Assembly (NCBI GenBank): GCA_006503475.1
Contig: RSEH01000393.1
Location: 1-27,682 of the forward strand
Length of the DNA: 27,682 nucleotides
Reading direction: 5' to 3'
DNA from: Stentor roeselii
Taxonomy: Eukaryota > Ciliophora > Heterotrichea > Heterotrichida > Stentoridae
A program made the translations under genes and the position numbers. This document shows, piece after piece, positions 8,325 to 17,275 of the stretch. The notes below the pieces were generated by a model that saw only the letters and a program-made list of their open reading frames with translations, was not told the DNA's origin and did not search any database. Position 1 is the first letter of the stretch; every line of letters begins with the position of its first letter.

Positions 8325-11300
8325 ATGCTTTTATTGATCATCATCAGCTTTTCAACTTGTAATTCAATTGACTTGTATACTTCGAACAAGTACGTCGTTG
8401 AATTTTCTTGTGAAGAAAATAAAGAGTTATGTGGACATTGTTCTGCTGATTTGATTTACAAGGTTGAGGATAAAGTTCTATTTGAAATTGAAGGACACTT
8501 GTCGACAACGATAGAAATTGTTAAAGATTTGATTAAAGACCTGCAAGGTTTTTTACAGGCAGACGAGTGGTTTCTTTCTCTTGATTCTCAGAACTTTTGT
8601 TTGAACCTGAAAGAAATTGAAAGTGAGGACTTCCCAGGACTACTAAAAACTTTTCTTGATATTGAGTATTCTGACTACCGTCTTCCAGAAATAGAGAAAA
8701 ATTCAGAACTGAAGCAAGTTTTCGTAATAACTGAAACTGGAGCCTCTTCAAATTACTTAACTTCAAGTATTAAAATCGACTACTCATTAAGCAGCAGCTT
8801 TTTAGTCGCTGATCAGGTTGACTTGAAAGGAAAGGAAAAACGTTTGGATTTGTTTCATGGGCAAGGAGTGACTTTTTATTCAGGAGTCGCTGAAACTTCA
8901 GTCCTTTCCCCGAATTTCTTTTTAAACTTTCCTTACGGAACTGAACCTGATAAAGTCGAGGTCTTGATTGAAACAAAATCTGAAGTCCTTCTAAGCAGCT
9001 GGTATAATTCAACTTATTCCAATGCAGGATGTGAAAATGTCCCAAGTCCCACTGGTCTTGACTCAGTTCATCAACTTCCAGTCAACAAAAGTTTTTTAAT
9101 CTTCAAAGTTTCCTCTACTTTAACATTAGAAAGCTTTTCAAGTCAAGTCTTTCCTCCAGACTTTTCAACATATCCAGGAATTTTTTTGTATGATGTCGAG
9201 GCTCTTATGACTGTCAGTGGAAAATGTGGACTTTTAGTTCAAGCTTTTTGGGAAAATGAAAAAATCTGGAATGTAAGTTTATATGCACAGGAAAATCAAG
9301 AGTTTTATTTAAATGCACGACTTTTTAATGCACCTTTTGAATTGGAAATGATGGAGTTTTCTGAGATTTTAGAAAGTTTTTATGTGAATTTTTCAGGGAT
9401 TTTTCCTCAGTATTTAAATGATTCGCAAGTTTTAGAGAAGATTAATGAGTTGGTGTTGCAAAGTCCTTTAGTTGTTATTGGATTTAATCCTGAAGCGAAT
9501 GTTGAAATGACGAGTGCAGCAAAGTTGGAGGACTCTGGAGATGTGGAGGTTTTTTTGAATACTTTTAGAAGAAACTCGGTGGTTCAGACAGTTGGAGAAA
9601 TAAAGACTCGAAAGGTTTATGAATTGTTTGGAATTAGTCAACTTTCTGATAATGAATTTCATCTTGATTCAGTAAATCTCGCACTTGATGGAGTCAATTT
9701 GAATGTAAATGTTTCAATGTCTTTAAACTGCAGAAATTCAGCTGTTTGTCTGGCAGTGGAAAACTCGTTAAATGATTCAGTTCTTACGAATTTAACTGGA
9801 ATTTACCTTCCAGAAGACTTTTTAGTTATTCAAGATGTTGAAAGTGTTGAAATTGTTGGACTGGAAATTGATTCTGCACAGGTTTTAATCAATTTCACTG
9901 AAAACTCGGTAAATCTTAATGGAAGTGTTTTTATTAATTTAGGAGCTCAGAAACTTACTTTGTATGAATGTTTTGTTTATAGTGATCAGGGATTAGCGAA
10001 ATTTTATGGGGTTCAGGATAAGGAGTTTAAAGGAATGATGGGATGTGGAAATTTGTTTTTGTTTTACTCTGAGTTTTTACAGGGAGCTACTTTTGAAGAT
10101 ATTGTTTATGATCAGGTGTTTGGAATTTGTGGGTTTAAGGGAATTGAGGAAAGATGGACTGGAGATTTGACTTTGGAACTTACGGGGTATGAGACTGAAA
10201 GATATGCATGTTCCCTAAAATATGCTCCGATAAACACAGTCGTGAAATACTTAGCAGGTATGACAGATCCAGACTCTCTAATCTCATACCTAGACTTCCC
10301 ATACGGTATCACTCTATCCTACGAAGAAGACTTTACAATCGAAGAGCCCTTAACCATCTTAGGTTCCCCTTCCAAATCCTTCTTAAAAACACTTTACCTT
10401 CCCAACACCTTAAAATTTTCCCTGACCCTTCACGACTTTTCAACAGCTCACGGGAACATAAACTTATCATCAATATCAGGATCTCTAGAAATCTATTCAT
10501 CCTACTCTCAAGCAAGCTTTTTCAGCCTTATCAACCTTTGGAGTATTTCACAAGAATCAACCCTTTTCATCTCCTCCTCTTCTCTTTCCTTTTCACTCAC
10601 AGGGTACCCATTCAAAGGTATTTACAGCACAATTCTTTCTGTATCAGCAGATCTTTCCACATTCGACTTAGCTGAATGGAAAGTAAAGTTTTCTATAAGC
10701 TCTTCTTACATTGAAAGCCTTTCTTCTTCAGTAAATTCCAGTCTTGAGAACTGGGTGTTAGAAGGACAGTCAACTTTAGAAAAAGGTCGTATTTTGGTTA
10801 ATTCCTGGAAAGATCTGATGATCTCTTCTTCAGAAGACTTATGTGATGAAACATGTGGAAGTCACTTTTACTGTACTTCGAAATGGGAAGAAAAATGCAC
10901 TGAAAAGGCGAAAGTTTATAACTGCTCTGAAGAAATTCCTAGTTGTAACGCTGAAGTCACTTGTAAGTCCTACAAAAAGTCTTGTCTTGACGAAGAATGT
11001 TCTTCCTCCGTGTATTACTGCGAAGAGTACCTTGAAACATGTAGATATTCCAACAACACCCAATGCATCTCAGAATCTCTCATTGAAATCGGACCCGAAT
11101 GTTTAAATCACGAGTATCTCTGTGATTCTCAATCATTTCCAGAAGAATCCTGCAGAAGTAAATGCAATTTTTACTCAGATATAAACAGTTACTACAACCG
11201 ATGCTTTGAAATGGTGAACTCAAGTTACTATGAAAGTCTAGAAAACCTGGAAGGCTTTCTACAGATGTCAGGAGAATTATTCGAGATCTTCCAGATATTC

Positions 11301-11561
11301 GGAGAAATTCCTTTAAACCAAAGCGGGTTGGGACCTGGCGACATTCAACTACTTGTCGAGTTTCGTTTCTGGAAAGACGGGTCCTTTGAAAACATTTCCG
11401 AGTTAATCAACTGGGACTTCTTCGACGACAGGTCAAACGCGGAGACTCTTTTAAAAGTGATAAAATCCTCAATAGTAAAGAACAGTCACAGTCTAACTGA
11501 CGAACTAGTCAACAAGACCCCGGCAGAGGTTTACTCTGAAAGTCTTTCTCAGGTGGAATAA
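8325..11561 (+). CDS. Large secreted protein with Cys-rich C-terminal domain, family not recognised
   Basis: The 1078-residue product starts with a short hydrophobic signal peptide (MLLLIIISFSTCNS). It contains many N-x-S/T glycosylation sites and alternates beta-strand-like hydrophobic/Ser stretches along about 800 residues. A dense Cys block occupies about 840-965 (CDETCG, CSKW-type spacings, CNAEVTCKSYKKSC, CSSSVYYCEEYLETC, CRSKC), suggesting disulfide-bonded small domains. No transmembrane helix or catalytic motif is evident, so it is likely a surface or extracellular protein. The promoter must fit in the 34 nt after the MFS stop (ATATAATAAAAC precedes the ATG) or lie inside the MFS gene. 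Base composition of the + strand flips sharply inside the gene near 10,205. Function unknown. Confidence 0.75.
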   Translation: MLLLIIISFSTCNSIDLYTSNKYVVEFSCEENKELCGHCSADLIYKVEDKVLFEIEGHLSTTIEIVKDLIKDLQGFLQADEWFLSLDSQNFCLNLKEIESEDFPGLLKTFLDIEYSDYRLPEIEKNSELKQVFVITETGASSNYLTSSIKIDYSLSSSFLVADQVDLKGKEKRLDLFHGQGVTFYSGVAETSVLSPNFFLNFPYGTEPDKVEVLIETKSEVLLSSWYNSTYSNAGCENVPSPTGLDSVHQLPVNKSFLIFKVSSTLTLESFSSQVFPPDFSTYPGIFLYDVEALMTVSGKCGLLVQAFWENEKIWNVSLYAQENQEFYLNARLFNAPFELEMMEFSEILESFYVNFSGIFPQYLNDSQVLEKINELVLQSPLVVIGFNPEANVEMTSAAKLEDSGDVEVFLNTFRRNSVVQTVGEIKTRKVYELFGISQLSDNEFHLDSVNLALDGVNLNVNVSMSLNCRNSAVCLAVENSLNDSVLTNLTGIYLPEDFLVIQDVESVEIVGLEIDSAQVLINFTENSVNLNGSVFINLGAQKLTLYECFVYSDQGLAKFYGVQDKEFKGMMGCGNLFLFYSEFLQGATFEDIVYDQVFGICGFKGIEERWTGDLTLELTGYETERYACSLKYAPINTVVKYLAGMTDPDSLISYLDFPYGITLSYEEDFTIEEPLTILGSPSKSFLKTLYLPNTLKFSLTLHDFSTAHGNINLSSISGSLEIYSSYSQASFFSLINLWSISQESTLFISSSSLSFSLTGYPFKGIYSTILSVSADLSTFDLAEWKVKFSISSSYIESLSSSVNSSLENWVLEGQSTLEKGRILVNSWKDLMISSSEDLCDETCGSHFYCTSKWEEKCTEKAKVYNCSEEIPSCNAEVTCKSYKKSCLDEECSSSVYYCEEYLETCRYSNNTQCISESLIEIGPECLNHEYLCDSQSFPEESCRSKCNFYSDINSYYNRCFEMVNSSYYESLENLEGFLQMSGELFEIFQIFGEIPLNQSGLGPGDIQLLVEFRFWKDGSFENISELINWDFFDDRSNAETLLKVIKSSIVKNSHSLTDELVNKTPAEVYSESLSQVE

Positions 11562-11573
11562 TTACTTCTATAA

Positions 11574-12596
11574 ATGGCTTTGAAAGCTCTTGCCCTCGCT
11601 GCAGGTGTCACTGGTGTTAACTTGATTTACCCGCTGCCCATCGTGGTGAATTTGGTGGTCTTCACACTTGTTCCTATCTACGTCGGCTCTCTTAGGTCAA
11701 GGAAGCTCAGCCCTTGGTGGACTGAAAAAGACCCTGACGAAGAAGAGCTTTCAGTCCTTGATCAAGAAGAAGCTGTCAAGTTTCCTTTAGTCGCTTCTGC
11801 TGTTTTAGTCTCGCTTTACCTTTGCATAAAGTTCTTTGGAAAAGAAATCATTAACTTTCTTATTTCCACTTATCTGGTACTTATCGGAGCTTATGCCGTA
11901 AAGTACTATTTTTACTTGATTGTGAAAAAAATGCAAATTGCTTCGAATGAAAAGATTTTTTCTAAGGAAATTAAAATTCCTGTAGTTATGAAACAACCAC
12001 AGAAGTTTGAACTTACTTGGCAAGATGTTTTGGCTTATTTTCTTTGTTTTCCGTTGTTGGCTGCGTATTTTTTGACACAGTTCTGGGTTATTAATAATGT
12101 TTTTGGAATCGCACTCGCTGTACATGCTTTGGAAAATCTTCCGGTTAAGAACTTTAAGATTTTGTTTGGATTACTTGCTGCATTGTTGTTTTATGATGTG
12201 TTTTTTGTGTTTGGAACTGATGTTATGCTTACTGTTGCGAAAAATATTGATGGACCGATTAAGTTGTTGTTTCCTAAACCGATTGGAGGATTTTCGATGA
12301 TTGGGTTAGGAGATATTATCATGCCGGGGATTTTAATTGCTATGACTATCAGATACGACCTCTACCGTAAACACAAAAGAGAATCCGATTCAAACCTCTA
12401 CCTCTTCAGTTCACTCTCAGGTTACATCTTCGGGATAATCCTAACAACCCTCGCAATGCTCCTAATGGAAAAAGAGCAGCCGGCACTTCTCTACCTAGTC
12501 CCATCCACAATAATCTCAGTCCTCCTTCCAGCATTATTCTCCGGAGAACTCTCTCATCTCTGGCTATACTCAGAAGAAGTACTTGAAAATAATTAG
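11574..12596 (+). CDS. Signal peptide peptidase (presenilin-type intramembrane aspartyl protease)
   Basis: The 340-residue multi-pass protein has the three hallmarks of the family: FYD with the first catalytic Asp at about 208, GLGD with the second Asp at 247, and QPALLYLVP (302-310), the PAL motif. These enzymes cut leftover signal peptides within the ER membrane. Length is close to the usual 340-380. The ATG (CTATAAATGG) is only 12 nt after the stop of the secreted-protein gene, so either a very small promoter lies inside the upstream gene or the two are co-transcribed. Its TAG stop overlaps the TAA stop of the convergent esterase gene. Confidence 0.93.
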   Translation: MALKALALAAGVTGVNLIYPLPIVVNLVVFTLVPIYVGSLRSRKLSPWWTEKDPDEEELSVLDQEEAVKFPLVASAVLVSLYLCIKFFGKEIINFLISTYLVLIGAYAVKYYFYLIVKKMQIASNEKIFSKEIKIPVVMKQPQKFELTWQDVLAYFLCFPLLAAYFLTQFWVINNVFGIALAVHALENLPVKNFKILFGLLAALLFYDVFFVFGTDVMLTVAKNIDGPIKLLFPKPIGGFSMIGLGDIIMPGILIAMTIRYDLYRKHKRESDSNLYLFSSLSGYIFGIILTTLAMLLMEKEQPALLYLVPSTIISVLLPALFSGELSHLWLYSEEVLENN

Positions 12597-14182
12597 TTAC
12601 CTAACAATTCTAAAATCTGTTCTTCAGCATCTTTAACAAAATCCTGAAAGACTGGAATGGCAGAAGGTGTTGAAAGGTTAAGTGCTCCATGAATATACTC
12701 CGGGTACAACAACACCCTGACATCTGCCCCAGTCCTTAAAAGTCTTTCAACGAATCTCAAAGAATCAGAGCGAAGAGGGTCTTTAGAGGTGATCATGAAC
12801 CGTGATTTTGGGAAGTCTTGAATGAGAGAATCAGGACATTGAACAGGCGAGACCAGGTAAGACTTCAGGTCTTTTGGATCCGAGACGTAATGTTTGCAGA
12901 CTTCGAAGAAAGTCGCGTAAGTAAGGACTGGCTCTTCAAGACTGTAAAAAGCTCCAAATGAGACAAATTCGACGTCCATGTTCAAAGCTGGGTAAATGAT
13001 TAACATGCTGTCAGGTCCTCTGAATCCACATTCTTTTGCCTTTAATGCAAGAGAAGTTATGAAGTTACCGCCTGCTGAGTCTCCGATTAATAATATTTTT
13101 TCAGGAATAATACCTAAAGTCTCGGAATTTAATACTAACCATATGTATGCTTGCCAAGCGTCGTCTAGACCTTCAGGAAATTTGTGCTTTGGGGCTAAAC
13201 GGTAGTCGATTGAAAAAATTGGAAGTTTTAAATGGTTTGACCATTTTCGGAGATATGGCTGGTGACTGAAAGTTGATTGGCCGATGAAACCACCGCCGTG
13301 AATGTGGATTATTAGCTTGGTGTACTTTCGATCGGTTGTTAAGGTTTTCTTGGAAGATGAGAGGATGTTGACTGGGATAGTGTTTTCATTAAAAACCTCA
13401 CTGAACTTCGAACCTTTAACTAAAGAAGGATCAGGAAACCGTCCTTTTTCAGTGATTTTCACAGAATTTCTAGGAATAAAAATATATTTACTCATCTTAA
13501 TCCTCGGAAAAATCAACGGAAACATCTTCCTCATCAAAGGGGATTCAGTAAGATCCCAAATCATTTTCATGGCGTCGATTTTTCCAATAACATTGTAAAG
13601 TTTCGCATATTTTTCCCTTTCCTTTCGATTTAAAGTAAAGTAAACAATCCAAGCAGTAGTCCAAATATTTCTAAAACCATTTGGCCGAAACTGGCAAGTC
13701 TTAAGAAAAGCAGCTTTAAGACAATCATACTTGATTAAAAACTCTTTTGTTTGTTTCTGAACAATCTCTGGGTGCTTGTTTTTTATTTCAATTATCGAGT
13801 TCAATGCTTGCTTCCGCGGGTGAGACTCGTCTAAACATTCCAGGTCGTCTTCGGGAAGACTGTAGCTGAAAGGAAGGCAGTTTATTAGAAGCTTTAATTT
13901 GTCGATTAAACTACGGAGGTCGACTTTTTCAATGCTTTTTAAAGGCGATGAACATGAAGATAGAAGATTATTGATTTGATTTAAGTAGTTGTTGATTAAA
14001 GTTTGAGAATAGCTGCCGAAGGTCTGGTTACCTGATGAGAGGTGAGATGAGGTGTTGAAGGAGTGAAGGGAATTTGAAAGAACTTTGAAGGAGATTTGGA
14101 TTGATTCGGGAACTTTTTTGGAGTCTTGAAGAGTTTCGATTGATTTGCATAGGGATAGGTTTTGAGTTGAAAGTTCAGCCAT
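12593..14182 (-). CDS. Hormone-sensitive-lipase-type esterase/lipase (alpha/beta hydrolase)
   Basis: The 529-residue protein has an HSL-family catalytic domain: HGGG oxyanion hole at 295-298, DYRLAPKHKFPEGLDDAW at about 326-343, the nucleophile S369 in GDSAGG, a likely acid at D468 (SKDPLRSDS) and a likely base H498 (YIHGAL). The N-terminal 230 residues are mostly helical and may correspond to the HSL N-terminal domain (ALN...KAAFLKTCQFRPNGFRNIW). It is predicted to be a cytosolic acylglycerol or ester hydrolase; the exact substrate is unknown. No signal peptide is visible. The start is the first ATG. A decayed relative lies at about 23,890-24,775. Confidence 0.9.
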   Translation of the reverse strand: MAELSTQNLSLCKSIETLQDSKKVPESIQISFKVLSNSLHSFNTSSHLSSGNQTFGSYSQTLINNYLNQINNLLSSCSSPLKSIEKVDLRSLIDKLKLLINCLPFSYSLPEDDLECLDESHPRKQALNSIIEIKNKHPEIVQKQTKEFLIKYDCLKAAFLKTCQFRPNGFRNIWTTAWIVYFTLNRKEREKYAKLYNVIGKIDAMKMIWDLTESPLMRKMFPLIFPRIKMSKYIFIPRNSVKITEKGRFPDPSLVKGSKFSEVFNENTIPVNILSSSKKTLTTDRKYTKLIIHIHGGGFIGQSTFSHQPYLRKWSNHLKLPIFSIDYRLAPKHKFPEGLDDAWQAYIWLVLNSETLGIIPEKILLIGDSAGGNFITSLALKAKECGFRGPDSMLIIYPALNMDVEFVSFGAFYSLEEPVLTYATFFEVCKHYVSDPKDLKSYLVSPVQCPDSLIQDFPKSRFMITSKDPLRSDSLRFVERLLRTGADVRVLLYPEYIHGALNLSTPSAIPVFQDFVKDAEEQILELLGN

Positions 14183-14494
14183 TTATTATGAACATGAGAA
14201 GTTTAGAGAATTGGAAAAAACTTCTAGAATCATGTTTATGATAACCTTAAAGATCATCCTACCTCATTAATAGTTAGTACGTTCAAAACAATAAAGAAAA
14301 TTTTATTCACCAACTAAAAAGATCTTATCTCTATAGTCTAAAAAACCACTACAACCACAAAAATCCAAAACAATTAAATTTTTCCTAAACCATTCTAAAT
14401 TCCTAAATAATCAAACCAAACATCTCAAATCCCTAAAATCCTTTATTCCCTTCACTCCAATCCTGATATCTCTACCACTTCTAATACATTGAAA
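14183..14494. promoter_or_regulatory. Divergent intergenic region between esterase and PDI
   Basis: These 312 bp separate divergent start codons. The + strand changes from G/T-rich (through the esterase 5' end) to strongly A/C-rich (14,340-14,490, with runs such as ACCACTACAACCACAAAAATC). No gene or repeat was seen; it presumably holds two promoters. Confidence 0.5.
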
Positions 14495-15913
14495 ATGGCA
14501 GCAGTCTTATTCCTCTCAATAATGATCTACTCCGTTCAAAGTTCAATTCCAAAAATCGAAGGCGTCTGGGAACTAGACCCAAAAACCCTTGAAGAAGCTT
14601 TAAAAGTCCAGCCTGACCTTCTTGTCGAGTTTTACGCTCCCTGGTGCGAACACTGTCAGCGATTTGCTTCAGAGTACTCAAAACTAGCTTTTAAACTTGA
14701 TTCCCTTTCTCCTCCAATAAACATCGGGCGAATCGATGCAAGTAAATACGAAGAAATTGCCTCAACTTACAAGATTTCCGGGTTTCCAACTTTAAAATTC
14801 TTCACAAAAGGTAAAGTTCTTGACTACACAGAAAGCAAAGCATCAGAAGACCTTTTTGAATACATCTTAAGACGAAGCCGGTCAAACGTCAAGTATTTTA
14901 CAAGCCATTCTCAGTTAAAAGAACTAAAATCGACGAATACTGTCAATGTAGTCCTTTTTTCTTCTAATGAAACTGAACCACTACAGCTTCTTGAAGATCT
15001 TTCTAAAGACTTTCCAAAAATCGGCTTTTTTTTCACTGACTTGCTTGAATTGGCTGATGAATTCGGAGTTTCTCAGCCGAAAGTAGTGATTTTAAAAGAC
15101 TTTGATGAGAAAAGAGCTGATTTTTCTGGGGACTTTACTGAAGACTCTCTGAAAAATTTCATAAAAACTCATAAAAAACCTTTGGTGATGGAATTCACGA
15201 TGCAGACAGTTGAATTGTTATTCAAGGAAAGTACTCCAGGAGTCTTTTTACTGACACAGAACTACGAAAAATATCAGAGCATCTTTTTGAAAACTGCTGA
15301 AAAGTACAAAAATGACCTGCTTTTCATTCAAGATGATCTAAACACGGCCTTTGAAGGGAAACTTGCCATGTTCTTCGGTCTTGACCCAAAAGAACAGCCT
15401 TTGGTGATGTTGATCGACCCTCCGAACGAGATGAAAAAGTATCGACTTGCTGAAACCATCAGTTTGGCTTCTTTGGACTCGTTTTTAAAATCGTGGAAAG
15501 ATGGAAGTTTAACTCCTGCTCCTAAGTCTCAACCTGTGCCTTTAAAGCCAGATGATAATGGCGTTGTTGTTGTTGTTAGAAGTACTTTTAAGAAGATTGT
15601 CTTGGATGATACTAAAGATGTCTTGGTCGAGTTCTATGCACCTTGGTGTGGACATTGCTCGGCTTTTAAACCTGAATATGAGAAACTCGCTGAAAGCTTT
15701 AAGGAACATCCTACTGTTGTTATTGCGAAGATTGATGCTACTGAGAATGAAATTGATGGAGTGGAAATACAGGGATTTCCTACTTTTATTTTTTATCCTT
15801 GTGATATTAAGAGAGGAGTCGCTTTTACTGATGAGCGATCAGTCGCTAATTTGACTTCATTTATTAAAACTTATGCAAGGTATTATGTTGACTTGGGAAG
15901 GGGCCACATTTAA
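14495..15913 (+). CDS. Protein disulfide isomerase, four thioredoxin-like domains (a-b-b'-a')
   Basis: Starting from the ATG at 14495, the 472-residue protein has a signal peptide (MAAVLFLSIMIYSVQSS). A first thioredoxin domain has FYAPWCEHC (active-site Cys 51 and 54) and the cis-Pro segment ISGFPTLKFF. Two inactive thioredoxin-like domains follow. The last domain has FYAPWCGHC (Cys 385 and 388) and IQGFPTFIFY. It would form and rearrange disulfides of secreted proteins in the ER. The first motif is CEHC rather than the usual CGHC. The C-terminus (LGRGHI) is not a KDEL/HDEL retention signal, and the stop codon abuts the minisatellite that follows, so the tail may have been altered. Confidence 0.92.
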   Translation: MAAVLFLSIMIYSVQSSIPKIEGVWELDPKTLEEALKVQPDLLVEFYAPWCEHCQRFASEYSKLAFKLDSLSPPINIGRIDASKYEEIASTYKISGFPTLKFFTKGKVLDYTESKASEDLFEYILRRSRSNVKYFTSHSQLKELKSTNTVNVVLFSSNETEPLQLLEDLSKDFPKIGFFFTDLLELADEFGVSQPKVVILKDFDEKRADFSGDFTEDSLKNFIKTHKKPLVMEFTMQTVELLFKESTPGVFLLTQNYEKYQSIFLKTAEKYKNDLLFIQDDLNTAFEGKLAMFFGLDPKEQPLVMLIDPPNEMKKYRLAETISLASLDSFLKSWKDGSLTPAPKSQPVPLKPDDNGVVVVVRSTFKKIVLDDTKDVLVEFYAPWCGHCSAFKPEYEKLAESFKEHPTVVIAKIDATENEIDGVEIQGFPTFIFYPCDIKRGVAFTDERSVANLTSFIKTYARYYVDLGRGHI

Positions 15914-16460
15914 TGCCTTTATTAATTAGGGTTCATCATTATGACGATTAAATTTAATTAAGGTCAATACTATGACTAATAACTTTAACTAATAAGGGTT
16001 CATTATTATGATAACTATTGAATGCCTTAACTAAGGGTTCATCATTATAATGACTATTAATGACTTAACTAATTAGGGCCCATCACTATGAAGATTATCT
16101 TTAATGCTCAAACGAATTAGGGTCTATCATTGTGACTACACTTAACTAATAAGGGTCAATCATTATGATGACTATTGAATACCTCAACTAATAAGAGTCA
16201 ATCATTATCACGAATTTTTAATGCCTAAACGAAATAGGGTCTATCATTATTACTACAATTAATTCCTAAACTATTAATGTCCATAATTATGACTACTATT
16301 GAATACCTCAACTAATAAGGGTCAATCATTATGATGACCATTTAATACCTTAACCAATAAAGGTCAATGATTATGAAGACTATTTAATACCTAAACTAAT
16401 TACGGTCCATACAATAAAATCTCCATTAAATCCTAACTACCAATAAGTGTCCATCGTTTT
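15911..16460. repeat. Degenerate minisatellite, about 14 units of roughly 35-46 bp
   Basis: The + strand repeats a unit like AACTAATAAGGGTCAATCAT followed by TATGATGACTATTGAATACCT, with scattered substitutions and length changes. Units can be recognised from the PDI stop codon to past the Trm10 stop codon, filling the whole convergent intergenic gap. The last recognisable unit (ACCAATAAGTGTCCATCG) is part of the Trm10 coding end. No open reading frame crosses it. Confidence 0.85.
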
Positions 16461-17206
16461 GGAATACTCATCAAAAAAGCCTCCTCACATGACTTCCCAG
16501 AAGCTAAAAAGTGAATAAAAGAAACCACAGTATTAATATTGAAAACTCTCCTTTCTGGCTTTATCAATCCTGTCCCATGTTCTTGTAAAGGAAGTCTCAT
16601 AATTTTAACCCCCAAAGCTTTTCCACGTTCAAAGCTCTGACAACTTTGAATAGTTCTATCAACAAGTCCTCCAATAACATAAACCGCCTGAGAATCAATA
16701 GAAACAAGTGGCTCTTCACCTTCAGGCGACAGATAAATCAAATTCTTTCCTTGCACAGGCGGAATTTTAGCAAGATCCTCTTCAAAGACCTGAACTTGCC
16801 ATTTCTGGCAGCCCCTTCTCGATAATTTCTCAGTCATCGCTGAAGGGACATTAGAGCAAAAAAGCGAGAAGTACTGCGGATGTTGCTTTCTTAAAAAACC
16901 AACTGATGCTGATATTTGAGACTGAAGAGAACCTAACTCGACAGAAGTCATCAACTCACAATAGCTGAAGTCAAAAATCAAAGGAATTCCTTCTTGTGAC
17001 ACTCGCATTGTCTCTTGAATCATAAGCGATTGGACCTCGTGTTCTTTTTTTATGAAGTCTTCACGGGCTTCATCGGAAAGAGATGATAAGAAAGTACTTC
17101 TTTTTTGACGTTTTAGAAGATGTGATCGTTTTCTTTTTTCTTTTCTGGTTTCTTTGTTGTGAAGAATTTTTAGTTCTTTTTTTTCTTGTTTGCTGAGTTT
17201 TTGCAT
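16433..17206 (-). CDS. TRM10: tRNA (guanine-N1-)-methyltransferase, Trm10 family
   Basis: The 257-residue protein begins with a Lys/Arg-rich coiled N-terminus (about 1-55), as usual for Trm10, then the SPOUT-type catalytic domain: IPLIFDFSYCELM near 75, the LIYLSPEGEEPL motif, the SAM-binding knot YVIGGLVDR and the LPLQEH segment, then FNINTVVSFIHFL. It would methylate N1 of G (or A) at position 9 of tRNAs. The C-terminus keeps the family SIPKRW pattern, but its last codons coincide with a unit of the flanking minisatellite. It is followed upstream by IFT20 on the same strand, 69 nt away. Confidence 0.9.
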   Translation of the reverse strand: MQKLSKQEKKELKILHNKETRKEKRKRSHLLKRQKRSTFLSSLSDEAREDFIKKEHEVQSLMIQETMRVSQEGIPLIFDFSYCELMTSVELGSLQSQISASVGFLRKQHPQYFSLFCSNVPSAMTEKLSRRGCQKWQVQVFEEDLAKIPPVQGKNLIYLSPEGEEPLVSIDSQAVYVIGGLVDRTIQSCQSFERGKALGVKIMRLPLQEHGTGLIKPERRVFNINTVVSFIHFLASGKSCEEAFLMSIPKRWTLIGS

Positions 17207-17275
17207 ATTTCTTTATCTTTGGTAAGTTTTCTTTAAAAAAAATTGGATTTCTGATTGTATTATTCAAATTATCTA

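Noticed and set aside
10187-10201. GTATGAGACTGAAAG as a 15-nt intron in the secreted-protein gene
   Set aside because: It lacks the GTAA...TAG pattern of the three supported introns and its translation fits its surroundings. It lies at the skew switch by chance as far as I can see.
10208-10675. Overlapping 155-codon plus-strand open frame inside the secreted-protein gene
   Set aside because: It exists because the A/C-rich stretch is poor in stops in several frames; its composition (Arg/Leu/His-rich) is typical of an out-of-frame shadow.
14489-14494. TTG start six bases before the PDI ATG
   Set aside because: A eukaryotic ATG directly follows and yields a clean signal peptide.
15911-16460. 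TTAGGG-like motifs in the minisatellite as internal telomere sequence
   Set aside because: The GGG occurs once per unit of about 40 bp in a variable context, not as a short telomeric array.
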